From contig RCTD01000015.1 of the NCBI GenBank assembly GCA_014898415.1, positions 930,001-994,000 of the forward strand: DNA of 64,000 nt, given 5' to 3'. The position numbers were made by a program, and so were the translations under genes. Position 1 is the stretch's first letter. Every line of letters begins with the position of its first letter. Source of the stretch: Stromatinia cepivora (taxonomy: Eukaryota; Ascomycota; Leotiomycetes; Helotiales; Sclerotiniaceae). The notes below the pieces were generated by a model. That model saw only the letters and a program-made list of their open reading frames with translations. It did not search any database and had not been told where the DNA came from. Below are positions 23,535 to 36,500 of the stretch, piece after piece.

Positions 23535-23910
23535 GGGCTGCGGGAAGCGACCAGTGTTGATATGGCAGAGTTGCAAAAGGAAGTCGAGTAACGCAGTATT
23601 TGTTTGATGGTACGACTGGAAATTTTATTCTCTTGGCAACACTATGATGCAGTAATTCTATGACGGCATGTTGGAATGGTGGATAATGGTAAAGGAAGAA
23701 TGTATTTTTTTTACCCTTTCCTGAAGGCTGGCTATACGAAGTTTCAACCTATTTTTTGAGATCTAACAAGGCGGTTTCTTTTCCCAAAGTGTCCAATAGA
23801 AGCAATTAACCTTTTGTATGCCAAACTGAAACCCCGATTTGTGATGAACAATGTGGAGTCTTTACAACCATGCAAGTGGTTTTTATTTCACGCCGAGCGG
23901 GTATCATTAC

Positions 23911-24825
23911 TCAACACTCGGGGTGATAGACCGCCGAGATAGCCCAGAAATTGGCCCACGCATCACACTCCTTGCTTCCCTGCAACCCGGAGTTTTTGGC
24001 CAGTTTTTCAGAAAATGTCCATGATACAATATAGAAGCCATTGGTACGAGCCGTGACTTCAGCTATGGCGTAAAACTCCCCCAAAAATGTTAAAACACGC
24101 TCCTTTTCAACAGCATCTATCCATACAGTAACCATTCCTTTCAGAATACGCTCTCCGTGCTCGGTATCTCGTTATTCCGTGGCCTTGATATCGTTTCCAA
24201 TGGCCTTATTCATGTGCCAAGCCAGTAGGAAGGAGTACCAGAGACATGAGGCTTCATATTGATAATAGATGCCATGAGTGTCGTTCAAAGAAGTGTTGAC
24301 AGCGAGGGAGCTCCTCTCGAGTGGGCAGTATGATATGGCGATCTCCATTTTCCTGTGCGATATCTCTAACTAGGCGAAATTCGACGAGTGTTTGTGGTTA
24401 AGGAGGGTTAGAGTTGCGCTTGAGTCGCCATGTGGCGTTTGGGGTACATGAATAGTTGATAATTGAGATATCAATGGCAAAAAGACTTCTCCCCTCTCTG
24501 GTTCAGTAGTCCGGAGGCATTTGGTTTTATAGATCGAAAAGATCTTGTCTTCGAAACTGGTGTCATTGGTTGCTTGATGTGAGAGTTCCAATAGATCGTT
24601 CGCTAAAAGGTCTTTTGCTCTTTGCAATTCATCCCAATTTGACTTAACTGAGTGCGTTCATCGATCTAAAAAGCATGTTTATCTCTTTTGAAATGAATAG
24701 ATGTTCAGCTTCTTAGGCTCTCATTGCGAATAGTCCTTTTCTAATTTTAGCGGGCGTTTCTTCCAGTTCTTCGTATTCGAAAGGGTGTTGATTTCAGCCA
24801 TTTTTGGCGGTATTTGCTATAGATC
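23911..24825 (-). pseudogene. SET-domain protein pseudogene 2
   Basis: On the minus strand the family order can be read with several breaks. EYEELEETPAKIRKGLFAM is the N-terminal SET strand and R-x-G-L-F-A turn, then a TAA and more stops. IDISIINYSCTPNATWRL matches the N-H-S-C-x-P-N core with His changed to Tyr, followed by a TAA and VEFRLVRDIA. One base out of frame, KMEIAISYCPLERS is the last SET strand with its Tyr. The frame is then open with a stop at about 24180, ending in VTVWIDAVEKERVLTFLGEFY...VYHPEC, comparable with the tail of SET pseudogene 1. It faces that pseudogene tail-to-tail across 376 bp. The two are related but decayed separately. Confidence 0.6.
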
Positions 24826-26856
24826 AATGAGGTTTTTGCAATTGAGCAATGATATTGATCTGAAGAAATTAAAAGCATAGGAAATGATCATTTATACTAT
24901 AGAAAATAATTGTATTATATTTAATGCAGGTCCATCTCTTGTTCTAAGTTATCATTGAAGAAACATTTTGCAAGCTAGACTTGTATACAAAAATGAATGA
25001 ACGACCATTCACAGAATAATTTATAACAAATATCAACTAGTAGCTGTTAATATGCACATAAATTGATCAGTTAATCATTTGTATCTCTCAATTATAGTTA
25101 GATGATGTTGTATATTCTTTATTGAAACATAATGTCAGAATTACCCCCTCGGCTAAATTATTGTGTCTGTCTAGACTGACAAAAAAGACAACACAATGAT
25201 ACCTACTTATAGTTAATTGAATACCAAATATTTTATTATGAATAGTATTCTAGAATTTGAATATATTTATACATCAAATATAAAGGTCTAGCGCTCAGCA
25301 AGCTATGTCTTCCCCAGATGATGACGAAGGTTGATTATTCTTCGCTTGGAAAGCTCAGATGTATTCACTTTACGTCACGACACTAATTATTCAGATATTT
25401 TGGTATAGGTGTTTTTCTTTCGTTATTAACCATTGAAATAAATGAGATTTTCTTTCTGATCACCTTGCACTTTTAAAAGGGGCTTCTATTTAGCGCGGAT
25501 AGTATAAGCCTCCTTAGAGAGGATTGTATACACTTATGAGGATGTAGTTCCAAATGCGGGATTCATATCATTGCGAGAAGTTTATCCGATGATTTATAGG
25601 GTCTACTATGTGTAGATCAAGTCTTCTTCTTTGCGTCGCTTGATTTTTCGGGTTTGAGTTGGATATTTTGCTCTGGTTAGATTCGACATGTTAACTATAG
25701 AATTCTGCATAATACTCGTTTATTTTGGAAAGTATATATCGATATTTACTTATATTTGATGTGTTAAATGTGATGCGATATGCATTTCTTTTCATCCACA
25801 GCCACAAAATCACAATCAGCCCATAAACCCCCACGGAGAAATCTAATGGCATTTACCAACCACCTCCATATCATCCCATCAAATCACTCACTCATCATCT
25901 TACATAATATTATAAAATTCACAACCCAAGTACCATATATCACAAAACCAATCATCATAAATAATCAATATATTATTGCAGGGGTATGTGAAATTCAATC
26001 TTGAAATCGAAGGTCTCTACGAGTCCGCCCAACTTCAGATTGACCAAATAAAAAACGCCAATTCACAATTCATGTCGAAGAAAATACGACCACGCCAGTC
26101 CTGAACCATAGTTATGACCATGAATAGCACATAGCCAAAAGCCAAATGCATCATGATGAAGCCCACCTCGGACTAATCCTCAGTAAGCGAACCATGTCTA
26201 GAACCAATAAATAACCTGCCCCTCTTAATACAGAAGTGGCATCCCCCCATCCCCCACCCCCTAATCGCGCTAATCCTTCCCCTCCATTCCCTTTTCTCCC
26301 CTCTCAGCACCACCCGAAGAAACCGGACTCCTAAGATCCGCCTTCTTCCTCTCCCTCATATTCGTATAGATATCTTCGATACCCATACACTCCGCGCTTC
26401 TTAATTGGCGGCAGAGGATTTTGGCTCTGGTTTGGTGGTGCATGCACATCCAGGTTGTTCTGTATGCTGTACACATTTTGATTGATTTGCTGGGCCTGCT
26501 GGACCTGCTTGAGTTGCTGGAGTTGCTGGGGTTGCAGAATTGCTGGATCGCTTGGGGTGGTACATTAGGTAGAAGATGTTTTGGGTGATTCTGGGTTGCA
26601 TTTCGATTGATGAAATTGTTTTAAGGTGTGCAAATATGCGAATGTGCAAATTGACAGAGATGTTTTGTTTTGTAGAAAATTTGTTGTGTGTGTGAGTTTG
26701 AGTATGAGTATGAATGTAGAAGTGAGAATTGGATGTTTCGATATAGAAAGGAAGAAGGAGCTTAGGAATATGAGAAGTTTATATACACAAAATCTAGGGC
26801 CATGCGGTCTGGAACCGAAGGTATGATGGCTGTATCAATGCAATCACTGCATATAC

Positions 26857-26875
26857 GAACCGTGTAGAATGTGAA
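26857..26875. repeat. 19-bp direct repeat, copy 1
   Basis: GAACCGTGTAGAATGTGAA occurs here and again at 27000-27018, with further partial similarity on both sides (GCATA before, AACAT/AGCAT after). It is embedded in sequence without a gene. Confidence 0.6.
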
Positions 26876-26999
26876 CAGCATTATGGATTCACACCGGTAT
26901 CAAGGTACAGCTGAATTGTGGACCGCATCTCTTTTAAATCTTATTCATTGCACTGATTCGCTTCCTAGATTTGATTGAAGGGATATCTACTGTGCATAG

Positions 27000-27018
27000 G
27001 AACCGTGTAGAATGTGAA
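27000..27018. repeat. 19-bp direct repeat, copy 2
   Basis: Identical to 26857-26875. The spacing of 143 bp suggests a small duplication or the ends of an old short insertion. Confidence 0.6.
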
Positions 27019-30000
27019 TAACATCATATATACATCTATACACACCAAATTCAACAGCCAGCCAAACGGTCAAAACATCTAGTTCAAATTCCTTCAATTC
27101 GCTAATTTATCCCCAGCTTCAATTTAAGCAAGCAGCCATGCGAAATCTTCTGCTAAACTATCATTCATGATACCATGGGAAAAATTGAAGTAGGACTTGC
27201 TATGTACTTCTATTATAATCCAATACCCAGTGTCAAGAGCTCCGGCTGCTCTCACCGTTCACACTTGAATACATAAGAACTGATATACACATCACTATGT
27301 GAAACACATCATTCACATATTATATCAGAAAATTCACGTACATTTTCACCAGAGCGTATGAATGGGACATATCAATCAACAGATGGCAAAACTGCATACA
27401 TATATTTCCATACGCACGCAAAATGTTAACTTAATAAATGAATTTATTGTTTTTGTAATCTCAAACTACCTGATAGCTAATCATTACACCAACAATCCGA
27501 GATCTTCAAGTGAAGATGAAAGTCAACCAATCATAGTAAATCATCAAAACTTCAAACTAGCTGAGCGCCTGATATACCGACGATTGCTCGACTGCACTTC
27601 TGAGTACATGGAGAAGGGGCACTAGTTAGTCCATCGCCTTTTGAATATTAACGAGCTTTTTTATCTCTTCCTCTTAATATCCTTCTTCTCACTTTCCTCT
27701 CGACGTCATGCACTAGTTGGTTGGTTAACGAGCCACTATTTGCAGTCCTCTGTCCTACCTCCCAGAGACCTGCCAGCAAAGGTGATTTTGAGCATGTGGG
27801 TATTGTTGTCTTCGTTTGCTATGTACTTTATTCGCCGTGATGCCAGTTAAGACACTTGGGAGCTTTGATGAAACTCAGAAATAACTTCAAGTTCTCATGG
27901 CGCTTTATCAGATAAGATTGCCTAGAATCTCGTGCTCTAGTTCTTAGATAAAGTCATTCCAGGCAATTCCGGACTGCAATCTGGGAATAAGCTTCTTGAT
28001 TCTGAGATCGAATTCATGTATTTAAACTATTACATGTCATGGTTATGATACTATTTGTAATATTTGATACATTTGGAACATTTAATCCGTTGAAATAAAC
28101 GAATAAAATTTGACATCGGAAGCTCAACGATGCAGTCTGCTAGTGCCGACTATTCATTTTAATCTGTCCCTACCAATGTCACCAATGTCAAGATCTGGAT
28201 CTCCAAACTAGACAGTACGGGAATCCTACCCTTTTCGATCGGAAGATATATATTGATCATTATGGGCATCTATTCTAAATCGTCCGATCAGACCTAAATC
28301 GACATGCTTACCATTATCAGACACACAATCGTGCAGCGCCGAAGATTTGAATTATCGTGGACCATATGCTAACCGATAATGTAGCTCGGTAAGCCTTGAT
28401 TAACGAAGAGTTTGTCTCTTATTGCATGTAGGAGGCTGGAAATTGAGGACGATGGTCCTCGAAAGTATGTCAATCACAAGGGAGTCACGAAAAGATCGTC
28501 GGGTCTGCCGCAATGACAAAACATTGTGTCTGTACGAGCGAAAGAAACTAGCATTTTACATGGTGCGGAAGTTTTCATCATGGGATAGACAAGATATATG
28601 ATGGTTCAGGTTTACACTCTGCCGACCGAATACTTTCCGTTCGGGACCATCGGAGACAGCCATGGGGTTGAAGAAAAGCACTTTTAGAATATTACGGCAT
28701 TGAGAAATTAGGCAATCGATAGCCGGAGGCTTCAAGTCCCGCGGGCCGCGATAAATTTTCTTGCGATCTGTTGGCTTCTAGGCTTATGTTCAATGGTAGA
28801 GGGGAAGGTTTGAGTACAATAGTAGAACATCTTGGTCAGTATTCCACTTGGAGAACAGTCACGGGGACAAGACTTTCTTTCAATCCATGGGTGTGAAGGG
28901 TATCAATCTCGATAGAAAGCTGGAAAAGAAAATTTCTGAAGATCGATATGATAATGTGTGTGACTTCCTGACACTCAGGAAAGATGACAGGCGAAACTGA
29001 ACTGATAAGCTACTAGATGGGCAGAATCAATTCTTTGTACGAGTTCCACATCTCGCCTCCCAGATCTCGTGGTAAAAGTGGCTTGCAACTTAATCTAGTG
29101 CAACTGAATACCAGAACACTGGAATAAATCGGAGTTATACTGAAAGACGTGCGACCTTGTGCTCTGATAGGGCAAATGATTGTTCCTCCTTCTGGCCGCA
29201 CATGTACTTAGCTGGGATAATCGCCACCACAATGACGCGTATGTTTAAGGCTGAGGCTTAAAAACAAAAGAAAGAATCAGAACCCCGGCAAAGAAACTTT
29301 CGAGTAGAACTTTCTGAAGTGGTGATTGATTCATATATCGCAGAGTCGATAGGGGACCATGAAACAATAACCTTGCTGTCTAAATAAGCATAACTTCTCA
29401 CGTAGTACACAGATAAAGTGCTATCAGATCTCTTCAAAAATGTACAGATGACGATCGGTGAGCTTGCTTAATCTGCGATCGACAGCCATACAACGATACT
29501 TCCGAACGGTTGCAGATCCCAAGTCGGACCATTAATTTGGATATCTTCAAATAGGCACAGATCACCGCTCCTTTGCCAAATTGGGGCACCTCACCTTTCC
29601 TTGTCAGTTCAAGTGTCATTGAGGTTGGATGAAGGATGGTCTCCTGTGAAGGATAGAAGAACATAATAAAAGCCACACCCGTGCACGTCGAATAAGTATC
29701 ATTTGTCGTGCCTTTAAAACTGGTTTTTTCGGGACCGATATATATTGATGTCCACGGCGAGGTAGTTCTAGAACCAGAACTAGAACCAAAACTAGTACAT
29801 CATCCGGAGCGAGCCGAATACGTATGTGTCAATACTTCATTCGGGTGGAGCCCGAACAGCAAGAAATCCTATCATGCAGACACTTGCTGACTTGTTGGGG
29901 GCTTGTCCTTTCATCGATCAAAAAATGATAGATAAGAATGCCCTGTACAAATGGTGAACAATATTGTGGACCTTCACTTGCGTCGCACAAGCAGTGCAGC

Positions 30001-30215
30001 CCTCCCCATGATATAGATTTTCAGTGGACGCAGGAAGTGACAAGAAGTAGGAGACCTTGAACTTGAGAGATTTCAGCTATTCACAACGCCGAACATGCCA
30101 GCCTCGCAGTCATGCGACAAGTCAAAAGTATCTGCACGACACATATGTGTGCTCAACTGACCGCTCATAGATGATCAAATGTACATTGCGTGTAAGGACG
30201 AAGATTTTTTTATCT

Positions 30216-30217
<2 letters not shown>

Positions 30218-30256
<39 letters not shown>
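30218..30256. repeat. Poly-T run of 39
   Basis: An uninterrupted T homopolymer. Such runs are length-unstable and prone to sequencing error; it could also be the poly-A end of an antisense retroposed sequence, but no retroelement body is seen next to it. Confidence 0.7.
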
Positions 30257-30808
30257 CGAAGGTAAAAGCCATTCCAATGTCCAATGGATCAATCATTGGG
30301 TCGCGTAAAGTTAAGTTACCACGGGTATATGCAGATGAAAGCAATTATAGTATTGGACACTAGAGAGAAAGATGTGAATACCCAGAGTCTTGGTAATTAT
30401 CGAGTCACATATGTAGTGACCCAAATGAGTTTCGGAAGCACTACCAAACTGAGTGATTGAACTGGGAACGAATAGCAAGAAACTTCGAGCATAGAAATAA
30501 CTTGACGGATGAGATGATGTTGAAAAACATCTTCTGATGGGCTAAAGGGGGGAGGGTAAGGTAAGATGACCTGAAAGCTCTAGGAGTAGGATATTTCAAC
30601 CCACTGATAAGTTCGAATATGAGTACGAAAGGTGCAAAGTAGGGAATAAGCGCCTGTTGAGTGATCCTTAATAAGAGAAACCCCTTGTCCTGGTCGAGGT
30701 GCATTGTGGATAGTCTTTTTTACATTGAAAAGCGTAGACGAGTTGAGGGATGGATGAACGGACCGCAGCGCGAAACTGTCTCAAGACTGTTTTTTGTCAA
30801 CCCTAGAT

Positions 30809-30845
30809 GCAGGCAGGCAGGCAGGCAGGAAGGCAGGCAGGCTGG
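30809..30845. repeat. GCAG/GGCA microsatellite
   Basis: An imperfect run of 4-bp GCAG units with single-base interruptions. Confidence 0.7.
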
Positions 30846-31189
30846 CGGGATTGCAGGTCTGCAGGTCTGCATCCTTCCTCGATTCTCATTCTCTTCGACT
30901 GATGGCCAATCATTAAATTCAGTATTCTCGAGTGATGTGCACTGTTCATGGAGTGCCCATCTAGTACTAACCTGATGTCATGGTCCCTGAAAGGATCTGG
31001 TTGTTGAGTATGTAATCTTACAATACATCCATCCATAGATGAAATCATAGAGGGGGGTATGACGAAGGTAATTGAAGGCCATAGAATAAAATAGAGGAAG
31101 ATATAGATAGTAATAAATAATCAATGAGCTATCTATCGGTGCGGTACGATGCTGAGAAGTGTGTGTAGTGTATGTAGTGTTAAGAATCC

Positions 31190-31248
31190 AAAAAAAAAAA
31201 AAAAAAAAAAAAAGCACTACTAAGGAGCACTACTAAGGAGCACTACTG
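31190..31248. repeat. Poly-A run and 13-bp tandem repeat
   Basis: Twenty-four A residues (31190-31213) are followed by GCACTACTAAGGA repeated twice plus a partial third unit. Confidence 0.7.
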
Positions 31249-32141
31249 GACGTGCCAAGTAGATATTCCTCCGCAGGTTCGTTCTAACTTCTAATCCAGT
31301 TGCCAACCTACCCCCTCACCAATCCACCCATCTAATAAATGGAACAAATATAATCTCCCTTTATGATAAATCCTGGCCAAGTAACCCTACCCTACGTTAA
31401 GAAGTCCCTGAAAATGCGAATGTTTGATTATCTGAATAGCCCTCAAATTACCCTCAGAATCACCCTGGAATCAATCATCTGGAACTACCTAACAAGCAGG
31501 AGCCATTGAAATGCACTTATAATGTACTTGCAATGTACTCGTAAGGCTACTTCCGGGCTACTTAGCAATTTCGCAAGACCCTTCATTTTCTATTTTCCAT
31601 TTTCCATTTTCTATTTTCTATTTTCTACACCATTTTACTTATTCCTTTTTAAGATCATTTTCCAAGTTTCAATTCACCAAACAGCTTTGATCTCTTCACA
31701 CCTCCACTTATTACGTCTAGATGCAACCATGCAATGTTTTTATTGTACTCGCAGTCTCCCTCCCTCTTCTCCTCCATCATGAAAAGTATAAGTACTCTAC
31801 TGTACGCACCCGCCCGGAACCGGTCTTTCTGGGATACTATGAGCCTCTTGACACGGAAGACAACTTGTTTGATCCGGCATCACCGACTAATTCATATCAA
31901 AAAATAATCCAACTTGGGCAAGTCATTGTCTTATATGTGACGTGTGATTCGGAACGTTGTTAAGCTTGTCAGTCCATAATCATTTGCGCTGATTCTATTG
32001 ATAACGGGAATTGTCGTGTACAACGAGTTTCACATTCTTTTATGATTTGAGTCTTCGGCTTTGGTACATACATCTCTCATTGCACTTCTTTGATACTCTT
32101 CCTACGCTTGCTAATACTTATCGTCTTCATGTAGAAAGGCA

Positions 32142-32909
32142 ATGGCGTATCATTCCCAAGCTGGGCCATCAAATCCCAATCTTCGACACCCTCAACAACA
32201 ATACCAGCAAGGATCAAATTACGGTAATCCTTCCGGCGGAAATGGAAACGAAGGCCAGGAACAAGAAGCCGGTTTTGATACTGTTACTTGGTATCGACAT
32301 TATATACAGTGCCATCAGTACTTTCTGGACGAAGCTCAACATGACTTTTATGTTCAAGCCGTGGCAGCATTTATAAACATACAACTTCCGTACCAAAAGC
32401 AGCCATACCCAGTCAATCGAGCTTCGGCTGCGTGGTCTATGGCGAATCTTTCTGATCGTCAAGGAGAGGAAGAACGCCACCATCCTCCAGGTTATCCGCA
32501 ACCGATTTCCCTAATCCCGTACATAAAACGATTGATAGTCACTGGTCATGATGATGGTCGAATTTTGGGAACTTGGTTCGGAGCAGACTGGCGTCAAGGA
32601 ATAGGTACAATACATGAGATGGAGCGACGCAATTATCTTTTCGCATCGAAAAGTAAGGAATGGCTCGATGTAAAAAAATATTATGATGATTCGGCTGCTG
32701 CCGAACAGTCAACGCCTTACATGATCCCTCTTCCGCAAATTAAAGAGGTAGAACTTTCCCATGCAGATGAGGCCTGGAGCAATTGGATGGCCATGCAGGA
32801 TTGGGTGATCGGTCCCAGAACCCCGGAAGGTTTATTACAGCCTCCACGTTCACGCACGCCGCACTATAACTCGCCACGGATCAAGAGGGAGAGTGATTTG
32901 GATGATTGA
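32142..32909 (+). CDS. Conserved-looking hypothetical protein
   Basis: A single-exon frame of 255 residues. The start is after a CTTCATGTAG acceptor-like site, so a 5' UTR intron is possible. Residues 1-45 are Gln/Asn/Gly-rich and disordered. The core (about 48-200) is ordered, with helices WYRHYIQCHQYFLDEAQHDFY and AAFINIQLPYQ, then PISLIPYIKRLIVTG, GTWFGADWRQGIGTIHEMERRNYLF and a final helix DEAWSNWMAMQDWV. The C-terminal tail is basic and Pro/Arg-rich, ending RIKRESDLDD, which resembles a nuclear-type signal. I recall proteins of this layout as common hypotheticals in ascomycetes but cannot name a domain or function. There is no signal peptide or membrane segment. Confidence 0.75.
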   Translation: MAYHSQAGPSNPNLRHPQQQYQQGSNYGNPSGGNGNEGQEQEAGFDTVTWYRHYIQCHQYFLDEAQHDFYVQAVAAFINIQLPYQKQPYPVNRASAAWSMANLSDRQGEEERHHPPGYPQPISLIPYIKRLIVTGHDDGRILGTWFGADWRQGIGTIHEMERRNYLFASKSKEWLDVKKYYDDSAAAEQSTPYMIPLPQIKEVELSHADEAWSNWMAMQDWVIGPRTPEGLLQPPRSRTPHYNSPRIKRESDLDD

Positions 32910-33516
32910 GAGCTACAACACAGATATTGTTAAAGTCAGGGTCTTTGTGCCTGTTCTTGCTGGAGTATGGAGGTGGATATACAAGGTACTACACTGGAAA
33001 TAGGAGTTATAGATATTTAGGATTTAGGTAGGAACATGAGGTTTATGACATTGTGTTATCGGGCTAGTCGCGGGTCGTTCTCTACTGTTCTGTGCGACAG
33101 TATGCCAAATACTTGGAGAAATCATCTCGCTAATATTGAAATTATGAGGTATTGCTTTATGATGATTCTACTGATTCTGCGATTCTGCTTGTTCTACTTT
33201 GAAATCCAATATGTGCAGGGCAAAATTGCACAGAGTAGGTCGAGGCTGAACTTTCCGTCACACTAAATACAAGGCTAATAGAGCATGGCTCGCTGATTGG
33301 TCCCCGCAACTATGTGCATTATCGGTAAATCCATTCAACATCTGGACTTTGACATCTAGATTCACTCACACACACATCTTTCCTTACTGTTCAACATATT
33401 GTATTCTTAACCTTTTCTTTCTTTCTTAGTACCTCGACTTATTTTTGATACTTTCAATTGTGTATAAAAGGTGTAATTGGGGTTTACTGATCTATATTTG
33501 ACTGTACGATTTGAAG
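32910..33516. promoter_or_regulatory. Upstream region of the MED5 gene
   Basis: No gene. CT-rich sequence at 33370-33430 and TATAAAAG at 33463-33470, about 50 bp before the MED5 ATG, fit a fungal promoter and leader; the TATA-like box is closer to the ATG than usual. Confidence 0.35.
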
Positions 33517-36500
33517 ATGGCCGCACAAGCTGCCATCGCAAACTGGCAGAAGTTACTGAACAATAGCCTTGCCTCAAGGCTCGATTTTGAACCTTTCACA
33601 GATTACATCCGTATACTATCCTCGAAAAACCCATTACCATCTCCATATATATGCGAAATATTTCTACGGCCCGACGATTATAATGACATAACTGTCGACC
33701 CACGAATACTACGTTATGTACAAATATTGCTAGCTGAAGGGTTAATTGATTGCGCCGGGATTCTACGAAGTTTGCTAAAATATTCTTCGCTTTGGAACTA
33801 TAGGCAAGATGGGCACATGCAGAACGGAGCCAATAATGAAGTGGATAAGGTTAAAAGGGTGAAGGAAGGGAATAAGAGGTGGAAGAGCTCATATTCTGCC
33901 GAGGAGATGATGCTCTACCGACTTGCGAAGACAGTTTCTACTGGTGTAAGGCCTAAGAATGTTCAAGAAGCCGTTGATTTATTGGTGGTATCTATTCAAT
34001 GGATGGATATGGTTGCTGTTGGGATGGGGGGCGGGGCGCACGAAATATTGGACATCGAGGCGCATGTCGAGGAGATTGGGATGGTGGGCATGGCTTTGGG
34101 AACTCTAATGGTTGCCTTGGTTGGGAATGCAAAAATTCTGAAAGTTTTGGAAAATGGTCGCTACCCAAAAGGTAGTTCTGCATTATGCTAATATTTAAAA
34201 TGCTACCGCGAAATGCTAATATTAATCAACAGGGACGGGTATCGAACTCGGAAAAGCTATGGCTGGGTTTGTTCCTCTGTTACTTCAGAGCTCCCCGCAG
34301 AATGCACAGCGGTTAGATGCTTTTCGAACACAGACTTTGATTACGATTCTACGTGTCGACAAGAAAGAGCAAGCTGCCAATGCCGAGATAAATGACATTT
34401 TGGATTCCACAATGGGGATGAATATTGATAACATCGTGATTGCTGATTTGCCAGCTGTCAATTCCCGAGCTGGTCTTTATATCTATTTAAATTCTCTCGT
34501 AAGTACAACCATAGTCATGGCGAAAATACCCTATTCGTACTAACCATTGCAGCTTGTTAGCAGACCCCTCATTGATGATAGTGCAATTTTTGCCTATTTA
34601 CACAATAGATACCAAGTAAGGGCAGCTCTGTTATCTTGCAAAACCTTTACTTACCATTCTAAGGGCGATGTCCAATCGACGACAGTAGATCTTATACTTG
34701 CATCATTTGATGTTTTGGCCAATGCAACCTTTCGGAATGAAGGGCAGCAAACCACAACTATACTACGATCGTTTTTGATCAATAAGGTTCCTTTACTCAT
34801 TTCAACACTTGCAGCATCATTCTTCCCTCCTCTAACTTCGGAATTTTGCATCACCGAAGCTTTGAGTCATGTTGATACTAATGCATTTCCCACACTTTCT
34901 ACTCTATTTGCAGAGTCGAGCAATAACGACATGTTCTCGGATTCTGTTAGGCAAGACTTCTGTTTCGCTTGCTGTTTACATGGCTTGATTCCAGAATCAA
35001 GCATCGAAACACTACTCGGCGACATACCTATGCAGAGTTTACCTGCCGGGGGAAGATATTCTAAGCAGGATCTTGTTCAGCAATGCCTATCTGACTCAGA
35101 ACGGGTCGAAGGGTTGATTTCCGAGTTGGAAAATATGGATGGAAATGCTGGTGCAGTTAGCCAAGCAATTGCAGAGGTATGTGCTTCGACTACCTCACCG
35201 TAAACATAACTGACCGATAGTAGGTTATAAAACACATGTGCGGTAATAAGGAGACAATGACCTTGAAGAGCTTATGTAGTCAATTGGCACGTAATCCATC
35301 ATCTTTGGATATAATACTTCTTTTTAACAAGCCTACATCGTTTTTGCAGCCAATTTGCGAGCTGCTTGACAACTGGCGTTATGATGAAGATCAGGGAGAA
35401 TATCAACCTGTTTACGAAGAGTTTGGATCGATATTACTTCTTGTTGTATCATTTACACACCGCTACAATCTTTCAACTGTTGATTTGGGTATCAAAAACC
35501 CGACTGAGTCGTTCGTGGCAAAGCTACTTGTTCAAGGTCATCTGAGTCGAGCTTTTGATCCATTATCACAACAAGATCAAAATCATTTGGATGGATGGAT
35601 TAGAGGGCTCTTTGAGCCAGAGGGTGGTGGACTTGGTGATGAGTTGATGTCCTCCTGTCCGCCACAAGAGTTCTACTTGTTGGTGCCCACTTTATTTCAC
35701 CATATTGTTCTAGCACTCAGCACAGACACTCTTTCAGAAGAGGGTTTGAAAGGCGGCCTGGAATTTATGGTTGAACCGTTCCTACTTCCTTCTCTGATTC
35801 CTGGCATTACATGGCTCTCGGCTCATTTGTGGGAGGCACGTCATCAGGCCAATTATATTCTTCAGATCCTGTCAGCTCTGATTAAAAATCCTCCGTCCAT
35901 ATCGAACAATATGGAAGCGTCCCACCTGCTCAACTCAATCCTCAAGATCGTAGCCAAAAATCTGGAACAAAGTCTTCGATGGCTTCAACGAGCGGAACCC
36001 CAGCGTCAAGACATCGAACCAATATCGAAGGCATTGGAGTCGAATATAGGCTGGGAACGAAGAGGCGCTAGTAAGCACAGCGAACTAGAATCGTGGACAG
36101 CAACATCTGGAGGTGGACTGAGTACTAGTATAAAACACACAATTACTATCCTCGTTCAATGGGGCCTTCAATGGGCCCGTAACCCTGGTATGCATATCAT
36201 GCCAGCATCCTATACACATCGACAGATTCTTAGTGGATTGAAAATGCTCGGTGCAAAGCGGCTACTAAATATCATTATCGACGAAGTGAAGGCACAGACT
36301 GAAGCCGGCAATGGAAGTGTGGCACTTGATATCGCTACTTCGTTAATCTGCGCTCCAGATTCTGCAAGCTTTGACTCTGGCCGTGGAATGGACATTTTGA
36401 GCGGTAACACACCACAGCCGCTCCAACGTCGGTTAACCTTAAAGGAAGCGTTGAAGACAGAAGCGGGAAACATGCCGAAAGTCCACAAGACTGATACCTT

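Larger units (their letters stand above)
24826..32141. other. Gene-poor 7.3-kb region
   Basis: No gene with a recognisable domain. The minus strand at 26270-26649 has overlapping open frames in all three phases, one Gln-rich (QQLQQLKQVQQAQQINQN) and one charged; I cannot decide whether a small gene exists. Part 24840-25300 is AT-rich. Other contents are listed separately: a duplicated 19-mer, a poly-T, a poly-A, a GCAG microsatellite and short tandem repeats. C/T-rich stretches near 31560-31690 may be leader sequence of the hypothetical gene at 32142. Confidence 0.4.

Noticed and set aside
26270..26649. Small minus-strand protein gene
   Set aside because: All three frames are open over part of it, none has a recognised domain, and the start and splice structure cannot be decided.
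30661..30975. 104-codon plus-strand ORF with CRQAGRQEGRQAG
   Set aside because: Its core is the GCAG microsatellite and the remainder has no features.
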